Shown one piece after another: positions 33,751 through 42,799 of a DNA stretch of 53,212 nucleotides. Location of the stretch: the NCBI GenBank assembly GCA_020832545.1, contig JAFIEK010000027.1, positions 1-53,212 of the forward strand. Direction: 5' to 3'. The notes beneath the pieces are model-generated. The model made no database searches. It had not been told where the DNA came from and was given only the letters and a program-made list of their open reading frames with translations. A program made the position numbers and the translations under genes. This stretch comes from Pararhodobacter sp. (GTDB taxonomy: Bacteria; Pseudomonadota; Alphaproteobacteria; Rhodobacterales; Rhodobacteraceae). Every line of letters begins with the position of its first letter. The stretch's first letter is position 1.

Positions 33751-35340
33751 ATGACCTCTCTGCGCGATGCCGCGATGACCTCCAAGGCCTGGCCCTTTGA
33801 AGAGGCGCGCAGGCTGCTCAAACGCTATGAGAAGGCACCGCCCGCCAAGGGCCATGTGCTGTTTGAAACCGGCTACGGCCCCTCGGGCCTGCCGCATATC
33901 GGCACCTTTGGTGAGGTGGCGCGCACCACAATGATCCGCCGCGCGTTCGAGCTGATCTCGGACATTCCGACCCGGATGATCTGCTTTTCCGACGATATGG
34001 ACGGGATGCGCAAGATCCCCGACAATGTGCCCAACCCCGCCATGCTGCGTGAGCATCTGCAACGCCCGCTGACCTCGGTGCCCGACCCGTTCGGCGAATT
34101 TGAGAGCTTTGGCCACCACAACAACGCCATGCTGCGCAGGTTTCTGGACACATTCGGCTTTGAATATGAGTTCATCTCGGCCACCGAGTTCTACAAGACC
34201 GGGCAGTTTGACGACATCCTGCTGCGTGCAGCGGACCGCTATGATGCGCTGATGGAGGTCATGCTGAAATCCCTGCGCGATGAGCGTCAGCAGACCTATT
34301 CGATCTTCCTGCCGATCCACCCGGAAACGGGCCGCGTGCTCTATGTGCCGCTCAAGGCGGTGAACGCCGTCGACGGCACCATAACCTTTGACGATGAGGA
34401 CGGGCGCGAATGGACGCTGCCGGTCACCGGCGGGCAGGTGAAGCTGCAATGGAAACCCGATTTTGGCGCGCGCTGGGCCGCGCTGGATGTCGATTTCGAG
34501 ATGTATGGCAAGGATCACAGTACCAACACGCCGATCTATGACCGCATCTGCGAGGTACTGGGCGGACGCAAGCCCGAACATTTCACGTATGAGCTGTTTC
34601 TCGATGAGAACGGCGAGAAGATCTCGAAATCCAAGGGCAACGGGCTGACGATCGATGAATGGCTGACCTATGCCGCAACCGAATCGCTGTCGTATTTCAT
34701 GTATCAAAAGCCCAAGACGGCGAAGCGGATGCATTTTGACGTGATCCCGCGCGCGGTGGATGAATACCACCAGCAGTTGCGCGCCTATCCGGGCCAGACG
34801 CCGGAACAGCAGGCCGCCAACCCGGTCTGGCATATCCACGGCGGTAACCCACCCGAGTCGCGCATGGTGGTGCCGTTTTCGATGCTGCTGAACCTGGCCT
34901 CGGTCGCCGGGGCGCGGGACAAATCAGGGCTGTGGGGCTTCATCAAGCGCTATGCGCCCGATGCCAGCCCTGAAACCCACCCCGACCTTGACGCCGCCGC
35001 CGAATACGCGCTGCGCTATTTCCGCGATTTCGTAGCGCCCAAACGGGTGTTCCGCCTGCCCGACGATCAGGAACGCGCGGCGATGGAAGATCTGGCCGGG
35101 CGGCTTGAAAGCTGGGACGGCGGGCTGGACGGCGAGGCGCTGCAAAGCATGGTCTTTGCCGTGGGCAAGGAGCACGGGTTCGAGAACCTGCGCGACTGGT
35201 TCCGCGCGCTCTATGAGGTACTGCTGGGCGCATCCGAGGGGCCGCGGTTTGGCGGGTTCATCGCGCTCTACGGCATTGCCGAGACCCGCGCCTTGATCGA
35301 ACGTGGACTGCTCGGCGAACTGGCCGCGCCGCAGGGTTGA
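33751..35340 (+). CDS. lysK: Lysine--tRNA ligase, class I
   Basis: 529 residues. It has the class I signatures, HIGT at 49-52 ([14 protein letters not shown]) and KISKS at 290-294 ([12 protein letters not shown]), and not the class II motifs. Class I LysRS is the normal form in archaea and many alphaproteobacteria; it charges tRNA-Lys in the cytoplasm. No second lysyl synthetase is visible in the window. The start at 33751 lacks a strong ribosome-binding site; the next ATG eight codons on is also possible. Downstream lies a dispersed hairpin repeat. Confidence 0.94.
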   Translation: MTSLRDAAMTSKAWPFEEARRLLKRYEKAPPAKGHVLFETGYGPSGLPHIGTFGEVARTTMIRRAFELISDIPTRMICFSDDMDGMRKIPDNVPNPAMLREHLQRPLTSVPDPFGEFESFGHHNNAMLRRFLDTFGFEYEFISATEFYKTGQFDDILLRAADRYDALMEVMLKSLRDERQQTYSIFLPIHPETGRVLYVPLKAVNAVDGTITFDDEDGREWTLPVTGGQVKLQWKPDFGARWAALDVDFEMYGKDHSTNTPIYDRICEVLGGRKPEHFTYELFLDENGEKISKSKGNGLTIDEWLTYAATESLSYFMYQKPKTAKRMHFDVIPRAVDEYHQQLRAYPGQTPEQQAANPVWHIHGGNPPESRMVVPFSMLLNLASVAGARDKSGLWGFIKRYAPDASPETHPDLDAAAEYALRYFRDFVAPKRVFRLPDDQERAAMEDLAGRLESWDGGLDGEALQSMVFAVGKEHGFENLRDWFRALYEVLLGASEGPRFGGFIALYGIAETRALIERGLLGELAAPQG

Positions 35341-35383
35341 GCGGGCGCTGACGGGCGGGCCGGGGCTGAGGGGCTGGCCGGGC

Positions 35384-35454
35384 AGGGGGGCGTTGCCCCC
35401 CTCTGGGCCCGCGGCCCATTCACCAACCAGGATATTTTCAAGTAGATGAAAGGG
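35384..35454 (+). repeat. Dispersed hairpin repeat, copy 2
   Basis: AGGGGGGC-GTT-GCCCCCCT (35384-35402) is followed by a GGGCC/GGCCC hairpin, then CAGGATATTTTCAAGTAGATGAAAGGG. The layout equals copy 3 at 48723-48792. On the minus strand its right part encodes the last residues (ALSST) and stop codon of the GMC oxidoreductase gene. Confidence 0.75.
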
Positions 35455-37063
35455 CCGCCTTTTCCGTTTGCCGGATGAAAGACGCCGCGCGTTCGGCGAT
35501 CATCATGGTGGGGGCGTTGGTGTTGCCACCGATCAGCCGCGGCATCACGCTGGCATCGACCACGCGCAGCCCCGTCAGGCCATGCACCCTGAGTTGCGGA
35601 TCGACCACCGCCAGCGGATCGCGGCCCATGCGGCAGGTTCCGACGGGATGGTAGATGGTGTCGGCGCGGTTGCGGATATCGGTTTCCAGCGCGGTATCGG
35701 ACCCGTTATGCGGATAGAAGCGCTTGCCGCGCCAGGGGGCCAGCGCGGGGCTTTCCATGATCGCCTCCATCATCCGTGCCCCCTTTGCCATCAGCCCCAG
35801 ATCGCGGGGGTCGGACAGGTAGCCGGGATCGATGCGGGGCGGGCTGGCCGGGTTGGCATCGCGCAGGCCGACATGGCCGCGCGAATGGGGCCGCAGCACG
35901 CAGACATGGCAGGAATAGCCGTTGGCGAGGTGGATCCTGCGCAGGTGGTCATCGACGATACCCACCACGAAATGCAGTTGCAGATCAGGCCGGTCGAGCG
36001 CCGGGTCGGATTTGAGAAAGGCCGCGCCCTCTGCCATGGGTGAGGCGAAGAGCCCCTCGCCCGTTCGCCGCCAGTCCAGCCCGGCGCGGATCAGGCGGGC
36101 CAGCCCCGCAGGGTTCAGCCCGACGACATCGGTACGCCGTGAGCGGTACGACATCACATAGTCGAGGTGGTCTTGAAGGTTCTGGCCGACGCCGGGCAGT
36201 TCATGAACCACGTCAAGCCCATGTGCGCGCAACTCATCCGCCGGGCCGATGCCCGACAGCATCAAGAGCCGTGGCGAGCCGAAGGCGCCGCTGGCAACGA
36301 TCACCTCGTGCCGGGCGCGGGCCTGCAAGCGCCGTCCCCGGCGGCGGAACACCAGACCCGTGGCGCGATTGCCGTCCATCATGATGCGTTCGGCGCGTGC
36401 GCGGGTGATCACGCTCAGGTTGGGCCGCATCATGGCCGGGTGCAGCCAGGCAGCGGCGGCCGAGCAGCGTTCGCCCTTGCGTGGTCCCTGATGGAACTGA
36501 GTGACCTGATAGAGGCCCGCACCCTCCTGCTCGGGGCCGTTGAAATCGGCGTTGCGGGGGATTTGTAGGCCCTCGCAGGCGTCGATAAAGGCTTGCGTGA
36601 TCGCCCTTGGCTGGCGCTGGTCGCCCACCTGCAACGGCCCGTCAGCCCCGTGCCAGTCGCTGGCGCCGCGCGCGTTGCCCTCAGTGCGCAGGAACCAAGG
36701 CAGGCAGTTGGCCCAGTCCCAGCCTTCTGCCCCGCCATTGGCCCAATCGTCATAGTCGGACGGATGGCCGCGAATATAGAGCATTGCATTGATCGCTGAC
36801 GATCCCCCCAGCGCGCGCCCGCGTGGCTGGAACCCGCGGCGCCCGTTCAGGCCCGGCTGCGGTTCGGTGAACAGCGCCCAATTGTTGATTTTTGGCCGGC
36901 CCGAGACCATGGCCGCCACCATGGCCGGCGCGCGGATCAGAAAATCACGGCCCGCGCCCCCGGCTTCGATCAGGCAGACGCTGACTGAGGGGTCTTCAGA
37001 CAGGCGCGCAGCCAGCACACAGCCCGCCGAGCCGCCGCCGGCGATGACATAATCGAATTCCAT
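35438..37063 (-). CDS. GMC family FAD-dependent alcohol/choline dehydrogenase
   Basis: 541 residues. The N-terminal FAD motif GGGSAGCVLAARLSE (about 9-23) is followed by RGRALGGSSAINAMLYIRGH (GMC signature, about 81-100), VASGAFGSPRLLMLSGIG (signature 2), and the catalytic HPVGTCRMG His with a distal Asn/His region (NTNAPT). The family oxidises choline, polyethylene glycol or other alcohols; the substrate is open because no betB, betI or transporter is adjacent. GGAGGATC precedes the ATG. The last codons and the stop lie inside a dispersed intergenic repeat, so the C-terminus was probably reshaped by it. Confidence 0.9.
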   Translation of the reverse strand: MEFDYVIAGGGSAGCVLAARLSEDPSVSVCLIEAGGAGRDFLIRAPAMVAAMVSGRPKINNWALFTEPQPGLNGRRGFQPRGRALGGSSAINAMLYIRGHPSDYDDWANGGAEGWDWANCLPWFLRTEGNARGASDWHGADGPLQVGDQRQPRAITQAFIDACEGLQIPRNADFNGPEQEGAGLYQVTQFHQGPRKGERCSAAAAWLHPAMMRPNLSVITRARAERIMMDGNRATGLVFRRRGRRLQARARHEVIVASGAFGSPRLLMLSGIGPADELRAHGLDVVHELPGVGQNLQDHLDYVMSYRSRRTDVVGLNPAGLARLIRAGLDWRRTGEGLFASPMAEGAAFLKSDPALDRPDLQLHFVVGIVDDHLRRIHLANGYSCHVCVLRPHSRGHVGLRDANPASPPRIDPGYLSDPRDLGLMAKGARMMEAIMESPALAPWRGKRFYPHNGSDTALETDIRNRADTIYHPVGTCRMGRDPLAVVDPQLRVHGLTGLRVVDASVMPRLIGGNTNAPTMMIAERAASFIRQTEKAALSST

Positions 37064-37130
37064 GCCCGATCCTCCGGCGCTCCCACCCGGGAGACGATAG
37101 GCGCGACGTGTTCACCGATCAACGGCTTTG

Positions 37131-38135
37131 TCAGCCCGCGAAGCCTGCCGCCAGACGGACCTCGCCGGTCACCTTGCCGCGCCAGTTGGTCTGCGGGCCG
37201 CCGAGGCGTTTGCGGGCCGCCGGATGAGCGGGATCCAGAACGCCTGCACGCGCCAGCAGGGCCACGATGGCCGCCTCTGCCCCGCGCGTGCCGCCATCGG
37301 CGATTTTCAGCGCGATTCCCAGCTTCTGGCGCGGCAGGATCGCCACAAAAACAGCATCGGCACCGGTCTTGATGGCCGCCCCGTCCCCCATGGCGCGCAT
37401 CAGCTCTGTGCAGGCGCGCCCTTCACCGGCAACCATCTCAGGGTGGCGCATCATCGCATCGCGCAGCCGGACCATGGCTTTCTGCCGCGCACCGCCGCTG
37501 TCATCGGCCCCGGCGAAAGCGGCCATGGCGCGTGCCAGACCGCCAACCGTGCAAGCGAAATTGGGGGCTGAACAGCCGTCGATGCCGTAGCCGGGGCTGT
37601 CCTCAAGGGTCACCTCTTCAAACGCGGTGCGCACGGCGCGTTGCACCGGGTGATCAGGCTCCACGTACTCGGCATCGCCGCCCAGATGGGTGTTCAGCAT
37701 CAAAAAGCCCGCATGCTTGCCCGAGCAGTTGTTGTGCAACTGGCAGGCCGCATCGCCGGTGCAGATCAGCCGGTTACGCTCAACCCGGTCAGAGGGCTCA
37801 TGTGCGCCGCAACGCAGATCTCCCTCGCCCAGCCCCAGATCAGCCAGCCAGCGCTCTACCGCTGTGACATGCGCGCGCGCGCCCTGATGCGAGGCGCAGG
37901 CCAGCGCAAGCTGCGTATCGGACAGCGCAGCCCCCGCGCCGCTTTCCAGCAAGGGCAGCGCCTGAATCATCTTGCAACTGGAGCGCGGGTAGATCACCGC
38001 CTGCGGATTGCCCCAGCTTTCCACCACCGCGCCCGTGGCATCGCAGATCACAGCATGCCCGCTGTGCAAGCTCTCAAGCTGTTCACCGCGCCAGATTTCC
38101 ACCATCGGCACCAGCCCCTGAGCGACGTCCGCCAT
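37131..38135 (-). CDS. L-asparaginase, Rhizobium etli (class 3) type
   Basis: 334 residues, unrelated to the bacterial I/II types. The residues described for Rhizobium etli ReAV are present in order: SSCK (Ser/Lys pair, about 52-55), NNCSGKHAG (Cys and Lys, about 134-142) and GIDGCSAPN (Asp and Cys, about 188-196), which together form the zinc-linked active site. It hydrolyses L-asparagine to aspartate and ammonia. AAGGAAC precedes the start at 38135. It lies 67 nt downstream of the GMC gene start on the minus strand but has its own leader, and is divergent from ialB. Confidence 0.88.
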   Translation of the reverse strand: MADVAQGLVPMVEIWRGEQLESLHSGHAVICDATGAVVESWGNPQAVIYPRSSCKMIQALPLLESGAGAALSDTQLALACASHQGARAHVTAVERWLADLGLGEGDLRCGAHEPSDRVERNRLICTGDAACQLHNNCSGKHAGFLMLNTHLGGDAEYVEPDHPVQRAVRTAFEEVTLEDSPGYGIDGCSAPNFACTVGGLARAMAAFAGADDSGGARQKAMVRLRDAMMRHPEMVAGEGRACTELMRAMGDGAAIKTGADAVFVAILPRQKLGIALKIADGGTRGAEAAIVALLARAGVLDPAHPAARKRLGGPQTNWRGKVTGEVRLAAGFAG

Positions 38136-38324
38136 GCAAGTTCCTTCACAGTTACGCAATATTCCGCCAACGGGGGTTTCTAAGCGCCCCGGATTCGCGT
38201 TAAGACACTACCCGGCAAGCCCTCGATGTGCCAGACCAAAGCCAGTGCGTCATTCCTGTGACACTTGGCAAGGTTCAGGGCACAGGGCGTATGAAAAGTG
38301 AATTCGCTGGAGGCTGTAGGGCAG

Positions 38325-38852
38325 ATGGCACGATGGTACAAAGCAGGCGCGGCCGCACTGGCAATGGCCGCGCTTTCGGTGGGCGGCGCAGCGGCGCAGG
38401 AATCAACCAATCGCGTGGCGGTTGAAACGGCCTGGAGCGTTTTTGTCGATGGTAACCCGCGTGAATGCTGGGCGGTTTCTGCGCCCAGCGAAACAGTGAA
38501 CACGCGTGACGGACAGCCCGTTCAGGTGCGGCGCGGCGATATCTTGCTGTTCGCAACCTACCGGCAGGGCGGCTCGGCGGCGGAAGTGTCGTTCACCGGC
38601 GGCTATCCGTTCGCCGAAGGGTCCACAATTGAAGTGACGATCGGGTCAGACACGTTCCAGCTGTTCACTGACGGTCAATGGGGCTGGGCGGCGTCACCTG
38701 AAGATGATGCGCGCATCCTGGCAGCAATGCGCCGGGGTCAGAACGCTGTGTTGACCGCCCGCTCGGCGCGCGGAACGACGACACGCGACACCTTCTCGCT
38801 GTTCGGCGTCACCGCCGCAACGGAAGAGGCAGAGCGGCGCTGCAACGATTAA
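38325..38852 (+). CDS. Invasion-associated locus B (IalB) family protein
   Basis: 175 residues. A signal peptide (about 1-24, cleavage after GAAA) is followed by a beta-rich domain with WSVFVDGNPRECWAVSAP (about 37-54) and SFTGGYPF, the IalB family pattern. The protein should be periplasmic or surface-exposed. The family is named from Bartonella but is common in free-living alphaproteobacteria, where its role is unknown. Two Cys (in RECW and near the C-terminus) may form a disulphide. The ATG at 38325 is preferred over a GTG at 38298 because it places the signal peptide normally. Confidence 0.85.
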   Translation: MARWYKAGAAALAMAALSVGGAAAQESTNRVAVETAWSVFVDGNPRECWAVSAPSETVNTRDGQPVQVRRGDILLFATYRQGGSAAEVSFTGGYPFAEGSTIEVTIGSDTFQLFTDGQWGWAASPEDDARILAAMRRGQNAVLTARSARGTTTRDTFSLFGVTAATEEAERRCND

Positions 38853-38952
38853 TTTGTCCGCCTGAATGCGGGCAGACGCGAATTTACGCCGCCGGGCTTC
38901 TCTGCCCGGCGGCTTTCATCTATATACGACGCTTGTTTCCCCGGAGAGGCGC

Positions 38953-40140
38953 ATGACTGCCCAAACCCTTAACGCACCGATCACCCAGGATGTGCTGACC
39001 CTGCCCCGCAAGGCGGTTGAAGGGGGCAAGCGCAACCTCATCGGCCTGACGCGCCCGCAACTGCGCGCCGCGCTGATCGAAGCCGGTACATCTGAGCGGC
39101 AGGCGAAGATGCGCGAGGGCCAGGTCTGGCAATGGCTGTATCACTGGGGCAAGCGCGATTTCGCGGCGATGACCAATCTGGCCAAGGATTACCGCGCGCT
39201 TCTGGCCGAGAAATTCACAATCGAGCTGCCTGAAATCGTCAGCAAGCAGGTGTCAACCGACGGGACGCGGAAGTACCTGCTGCGCATCAACGGCGGGCAT
39301 GAGGTGGAGACCGTATATATCCCCGAAGAGGGGCGCGGGACGCTGTGTATTTCCAGTCAGGTGGGCTGCACTCTGACCTGCTCATTCTGTCATACCGGCA
39401 CGCAAAAGCTGGTGCGTAACCTGACCGCCGCCGAGATCGTGGGTCAAGTGATGATCGCGCGCGATGATCTGGGCGAATGGCCCGAGCAGGGCGCGCCGAA
39501 GAACGAGACGCGGCTGATCTCGAATGTCGTGCTGATGGGGATGGGTGAGCCGCTTTACAATTTCGAGAATGTGCGCGACGCAATGAAGGTGGTGATGGAC
39601 AATGAGGGGCTGACCCTGTCACGCCGCCGCATCACGCTGTCCACCAGCGGCATCGTGCCCGAGATTGCCCGCACCGCCGAAGAAATCGGCTGCCTGCTGG
39701 CCGTCAGCTTTCACGCGACCACGGATGCCGTGCGCGACAGGCTGGTGCCGGTAAACAAGAAATGGAACATTGCCACGCTCCTGGACACGCTGCGCGACTA
39801 TCCGCGCCTGTCAAACAGCGAACGGATCACGTTTGAATATGTGATGCTCAAGGGCGTGAATGACAGCGACGAGGATGCGCGGCGGCTGGTGCAGCTGATC
39901 AAGGGTATTCCGGCCAAGATCAACCTGATCCCGTTCAACGAATGGCCCGGCGCGCCCTATGAACGCTCGGACTGGGCGCGGATCGAGGCATTCTCAGATA
40001 TCATCTTCAAGGCAGGCTATGCCTCGCCCATCCGCACCCCGCGCGGCGAGGATATCATGGCCGCCTGCGGGCAGCTGAAATCAGCGACCGAGCGCGCCCG
40101 CAAATCGCGCGCGCAGATCGCCGCCGAGGCCGGGGTCTGA
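38953..40140 (+). CDS. rlmN: Dual-specificity 23S rRNA/tRNA adenine-C2 methyltransferase RlmN
   Basis: 395 residues. The radical-SAM motif [11 protein letters not shown] (about 139-149) and the C-terminal catalytic Cys in [12 protein letters not shown] (about 370-381) identify RlmN, which methylates A2503 of 23S rRNA and A37 of some tRNAs. SAM-binding GMGEPL is also present. GGAGAGG precedes the ATG at 38953; the frame extends 29 codons further upstream without a better start. The GlsB-like gene begins 2 nt after its stop. Confidence 0.95.
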   Translation: MTAQTLNAPITQDVLTLPRKAVEGGKRNLIGLTRPQLRAALIEAGTSERQAKMREGQVWQWLYHWGKRDFAAMTNLAKDYRALLAEKFTIELPEIVSKQVSTDGTRKYLLRINGGHEVETVYIPEEGRGTLCISSQVGCTLTCSFCHTGTQKLVRNLTAAEIVGQVMIARDDLGEWPEQGAPKNETRLISNVVLMGMGEPLYNFENVRDAMKVVMDNEGLTLSRRRITLSTSGIVPEIARTAEEIGCLLAVSFHATTDAVRDRLVPVNKKWNIATLLDTLRDYPRLSNSERITFEYVMLKGVNDSDEDARRLVQLIKGIPAKINLIPFNEWPGAPYERSDWARIEAFSDIIFKAGYASPIRTPRGEDIMAACGQLKSATERARKSRAQIAAEAGV

Positions 40141-40142
40141 CG

Positions 40143-40388
40143 ATGATAGGCGGGGTCTTGCTGCTCATCGTGATCGGGGCGGCGGCGGGGTATGTCGCCT
40201 CAAGGCTGATGCGGGTGGCAGTGGATCTGCCTACCGCGATGGGAATTGGCGTGCTGGGGGCAGTCCTCGGTGGTCTGGGGCTGCGCCTGCTTTTGACGAC
40301 CGGCGGCTGGCTGGTAACCTTTGTGCTGGCGCTGCTGGGCTCGCTGGCGCTGATCTGGATCTGGCAGAAGTTCACCACCCGCCGCTGA
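40143..40388 (+). CDS. Small membrane protein, GlsB/YeaQ/YmgE-like
   Basis: 81 residues with three hydrophobic segments (about 2-19, 30-50, 54-73) and glycine-rich turns (GAAAGYVASRL, GVLGAVLGGLG), the pattern of the transglycosylase-associated GlsB/YeaQ/YmgE family. Its function is unknown; relatives are often stress-induced. The conserved core of the family is only partly matched, so the call is moderate. It starts 2 nt after the rlmN stop and is surely co-transcribed with it. Confidence 0.68.
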   Translation: MIGGVLLLIVIGAAAGYVASRLMRVAVDLPTAMGIGVLGAVLGGLGLRLLLTTGGWLVTFVLALLGSLALIWIWQKFTTRR

Positions 40389-40466
40389 AGGCCCGGGCAA
40401 GGCGACCGGGGCGGCTCCCGCCCGTCGGTTGCCGCATCAAAGATGCAGCACCTCCCGTTGGGCCGG

Positions 40467-40508
40467 GCCGCGCGGCTACGCCACGCGGCCTCAGGGGGCA
40501 AAGCCCCC
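40467..40508 (-). repeat. Double hairpin downstream of the TRAP operon, related to the dispersed repeat
   Basis: Read on the minus strand, GGGGGC-TTT-GCCCCC is followed by TGA and a GGCCGCG/CGCGGCC hairpin. This is the same two-hairpin order as copies 2 and 3 but without the ATATTT tail. It lies 12 nt past the TRAP permease stop and probably ends that transcript. Confidence 0.6.
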
Positions 40509-40520
40509 ACCCTGATCCGG

Positions 40521-42716
40521 TCAGTCGAGCCCGCGGGCTGCATTCTTGGGGGTCAGCAACCCTTTCTGGATCGCGAAGACGATGGTCGCCACGCTCAGCC
40601 CCACAATGTCGGATGTCCAGCCACCGGCGATCATGCCCAATGCACCTGCCAGCGTCAGCACCCGCAGCGCGCGGTTGAGTGGCCCGAACATCCAGCCCTG
40701 CACCGCCGAGGTCATCAGGTAGATGCCAAAGAGCGCGGTGACAAAGACGTGCAGGATATCCAGCCAGTGCCCCTGCATCAGCATCGGCGCCGAGTAGAAG
40801 AACATGAACGGCACGACAAAGGCCGCAAGCCCGATCTTGAAGCTTTCCACCGAAGTTTTCATCGGATCCGACTGGGCAATTGCCGCACCCGCATAGGCCG
40901 CAAGCGCCACGGGTGGTGTGATGGCCGACATCACCGCATAATAGAAGATAAAGAAGTGCGCCGTCAGCGGCTCAATCCCCATGCGGATCAACCCCGGGGC
41001 GATCACCGCCGCCGCGACCGCATAGGCAGCCGTTGTCGGCATTCCCATGCCCAGAATGATCGCCACAAGCATGGCAAAGAGCAGCGCCAGAAACTGGCTT
41101 TGCCCGGCAAAGCCCAAGAGCAGTGATGAAAACCGCACGCCGATCCCGGTCAGCGCGATCACGCCGACGATGATCCCTGCCGCGGCACAGACAGCGACCA
41201 GTTGCAGCGACATGCGCGCGGCGATCTCCAGCGCGTAAAGGATTTCCTTGACCAGCATCCGATGCGGGGTCAGCCAGCTGACCACCGCCGCCGCGCCCAT
41301 CGACAGTGTGCCCGCGCGGATGACGGAATAGCCCATGAACAGCGCGCCGATCAGGATGATGATGGGGATGAAGAGGAAGGCGCGGCGGGCCAGCACCCGA
41401 AACTCGGGCAGCTCATTGCGGGGCAGCCCTTTCATGCCCTTCTTCAACGCCTCCTTGTCGACCATGAAGTAGACAGACAGGAAGTAAAGCGCGGCCGGTA
41501 TGATCGCTGCTATGACAATATCGCGGTAGGGGATGCCGGTGATCTCGGCCATGATGAACGCGCCCGCGCCCATAATCGGCGGCAGGATCTGCCCGCCCGA
41601 CGAGGCCGCAGCCTCGACCGAGGCCGCCGTCTGTGGCTTGTAGCCCACCTTCTTCATCAGCGGGATGGTCAGCGAGCCGGTGGACACCACGTTGCCCGCC
41701 GAGGTGCCATTTATCATCCCCATCAGCCCCGAGGCGAAGACCGCCACCTTGGCCGGCCCACCGCGCGCGCCACCGGCGGCGGCGAAGGCAAAGTTGACAA
41801 AATACTCGCCCACCCGGCTGGCCTGAAGGAAGGCCGCGAAGGTGATGAACAGGATGATATAGGTTGACGAGATTGCCGTGGTCGGCCCCAGAATGCCGTT
41901 GTCGGTATAGATGAAGGCGAAAAAGCGCGCGGGCACATAGCCACGATGGTTCAGCACGCCCGGCAGCCACGGGCCGACAAAGCCATAGGCCAGAAACGCC
42001 CCCACGATGATCACCAGCGCCAGCCCGGCCAGACGCCGTGTCAGTTCAAGGATCAGGATGATCCCGGCGATCGAGGCCCACATATCATTGGGATGCGGAA
42101 ACACCTGCGCGCGGGTGCGCAGGAAATCTGCGTGCAAGATGATATACAGACCCACCGTCAGCGCGGCGAGCGCCAGCAGCGTATCGGCGGGGGAGAGGAA
42201 ATTCTTGTTGCGCTGCGGTGCCATCCACGAGGCGATGAGCGCGATGACTGTGCCCGCAATCAACGGGTAGCCAAAAGTAGTCAGATGTTTGGCCGGAGGA
42301 GAGCCGGTGGTGATCAGATCGCTGGCTGACCACATCAGCAGCAACTGGCCGGTGGCCAGTAAAAGCGCCGCGCCGCCGACCAGCAGCAGTGCTTTTTCAA
42401 TCAGCGAGAGGGGGCTTTCGGCGCCTGAATCCGGCAGGCTGCGCGCACCAAACAACAAAAAGCCAAGTGCCAGACCGCCCGCGACATGGATCAGCCGGTA
42501 GACCCAGGGCTCCAGCGGGTAAAGGTTCATCACCGCGATATGAAAGGTGGTGTAAAGTATGCACAACGTGGCCACCACAAGGCCCAAAGAGCCGCCGAAC
42601 ACGCGCTGGTTGCTGGTGACGATTTCGCGATCGACTCCGGTGGCGATCATCTCGGGCTGGGCGGCGTCGCCCGCCTTGGTTTGGTCGGCATTGGTTTTCG
42701 TGGTTTCGGCTGACAT
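40521..42716 (-). CDS. TRAP transporter permease, fused small and large (QM) subunits, TAXI type
   Basis: 731 residues, very hydrophobic. The small (DctQ-like) four-helix part (about 40-200) is joined to the large (DctM-like) twelve-helix part (about 210-690), the usual fused form of TAXI-family TRAP systems. The DctM signature is seen in GLMGMINGTSAGNVVSTGS and GGQILPPIMGAGAFIMAE. It imports a substrate with Na+ or H+, using the periplasmic TAXI protein encoded 83 nt upstream. A strong hairpin in that gap may lower permease expression relative to the binding protein. Substrate unknown; TAXI systems often move carboxylates such as glutamate or 2-oxoglutarate. Confidence 0.93.
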   Translation of the reverse strand: MSAETTKTNADQTKAGDAAQPEMIATGVDREIVTSNQRVFGGSLGLVVATLCILYTTFHIAVMNLYPLEPWVYRLIHVAGGLALGFLLFGARSLPDSGAESPLSLIEKALLLVGGAALLLATGQLLLMWSASDLITTGSPPAKHLTTFGYPLIAGTVIALIASWMAPQRNKNFLSPADTLLALAALTVGLYIILHADFLRTRAQVFPHPNDMWASIAGIILILELTRRLAGLALVIIVGAFLAYGFVGPWLPGVLNHRGYVPARFFAFIYTDNGILGPTTAISSTYIILFITFAAFLQASRVGEYFVNFAFAAAGGARGGPAKVAVFASGLMGMINGTSAGNVVSTGSLTIPLMKKVGYKPQTAASVEAAASSGGQILPPIMGAGAFIMAEITGIPYRDIVIAAIIPAALYFLSVYFMVDKEALKKGMKGLPRNELPEFRVLARRAFLFIPIIILIGALFMGYSVIRAGTLSMGAAAVVSWLTPHRMLVKEILYALEIAARMSLQLVAVCAAAGIIVGVIALTGIGVRFSSLLLGFAGQSQFLALLFAMLVAIILGMGMPTTAAYAVAAAVIAPGLIRMGIEPLTAHFFIFYYAVMSAITPPVALAAYAGAAIAQSDPMKTSVESFKIGLAAFVVPFMFFYSAPMLMQGHWLDILHVFVTALFGIYLMTSAVQGWMFGPLNRALRVLTLAGALGMIAGGWTSDIVGLSVATIVFAIQKGLLTPKNAARGLD

Positions 42717-42744
42717 CCGGTTTCCCCCCCCCGTTGTTCAAAGT

Positions 42745-42773
42745 GGGCCGGGGGGCAATTGCCTCCCCGGCCC
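42745..42773 (-). promoter_or_regulatory. Intercistronic hairpin between TAXI protein and permease genes
   Basis: GGGCCGGGG and CCCCGGCCC arms with one bulge close on a GGCAATTGCC core, about 14 bp of stem, in the 83-nt gap between the two genes. It could stabilise the upstream mRNA or attenuate transcription, which is common in binding-protein operons. Confidence 0.6.
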
Positions 42774-42799
42774 GTAAGTTGCGCTCAGGTGTTGGACCT

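Noticed and set aside
33751-35340. Class I lysyl-tRNA synthetase as a sign of transfer from archaea
   Set aside because: Class I LysRS is the normal form in many alphaproteobacteria, so this is not unusual in the lineage, and the codon use looks like its neighbours.
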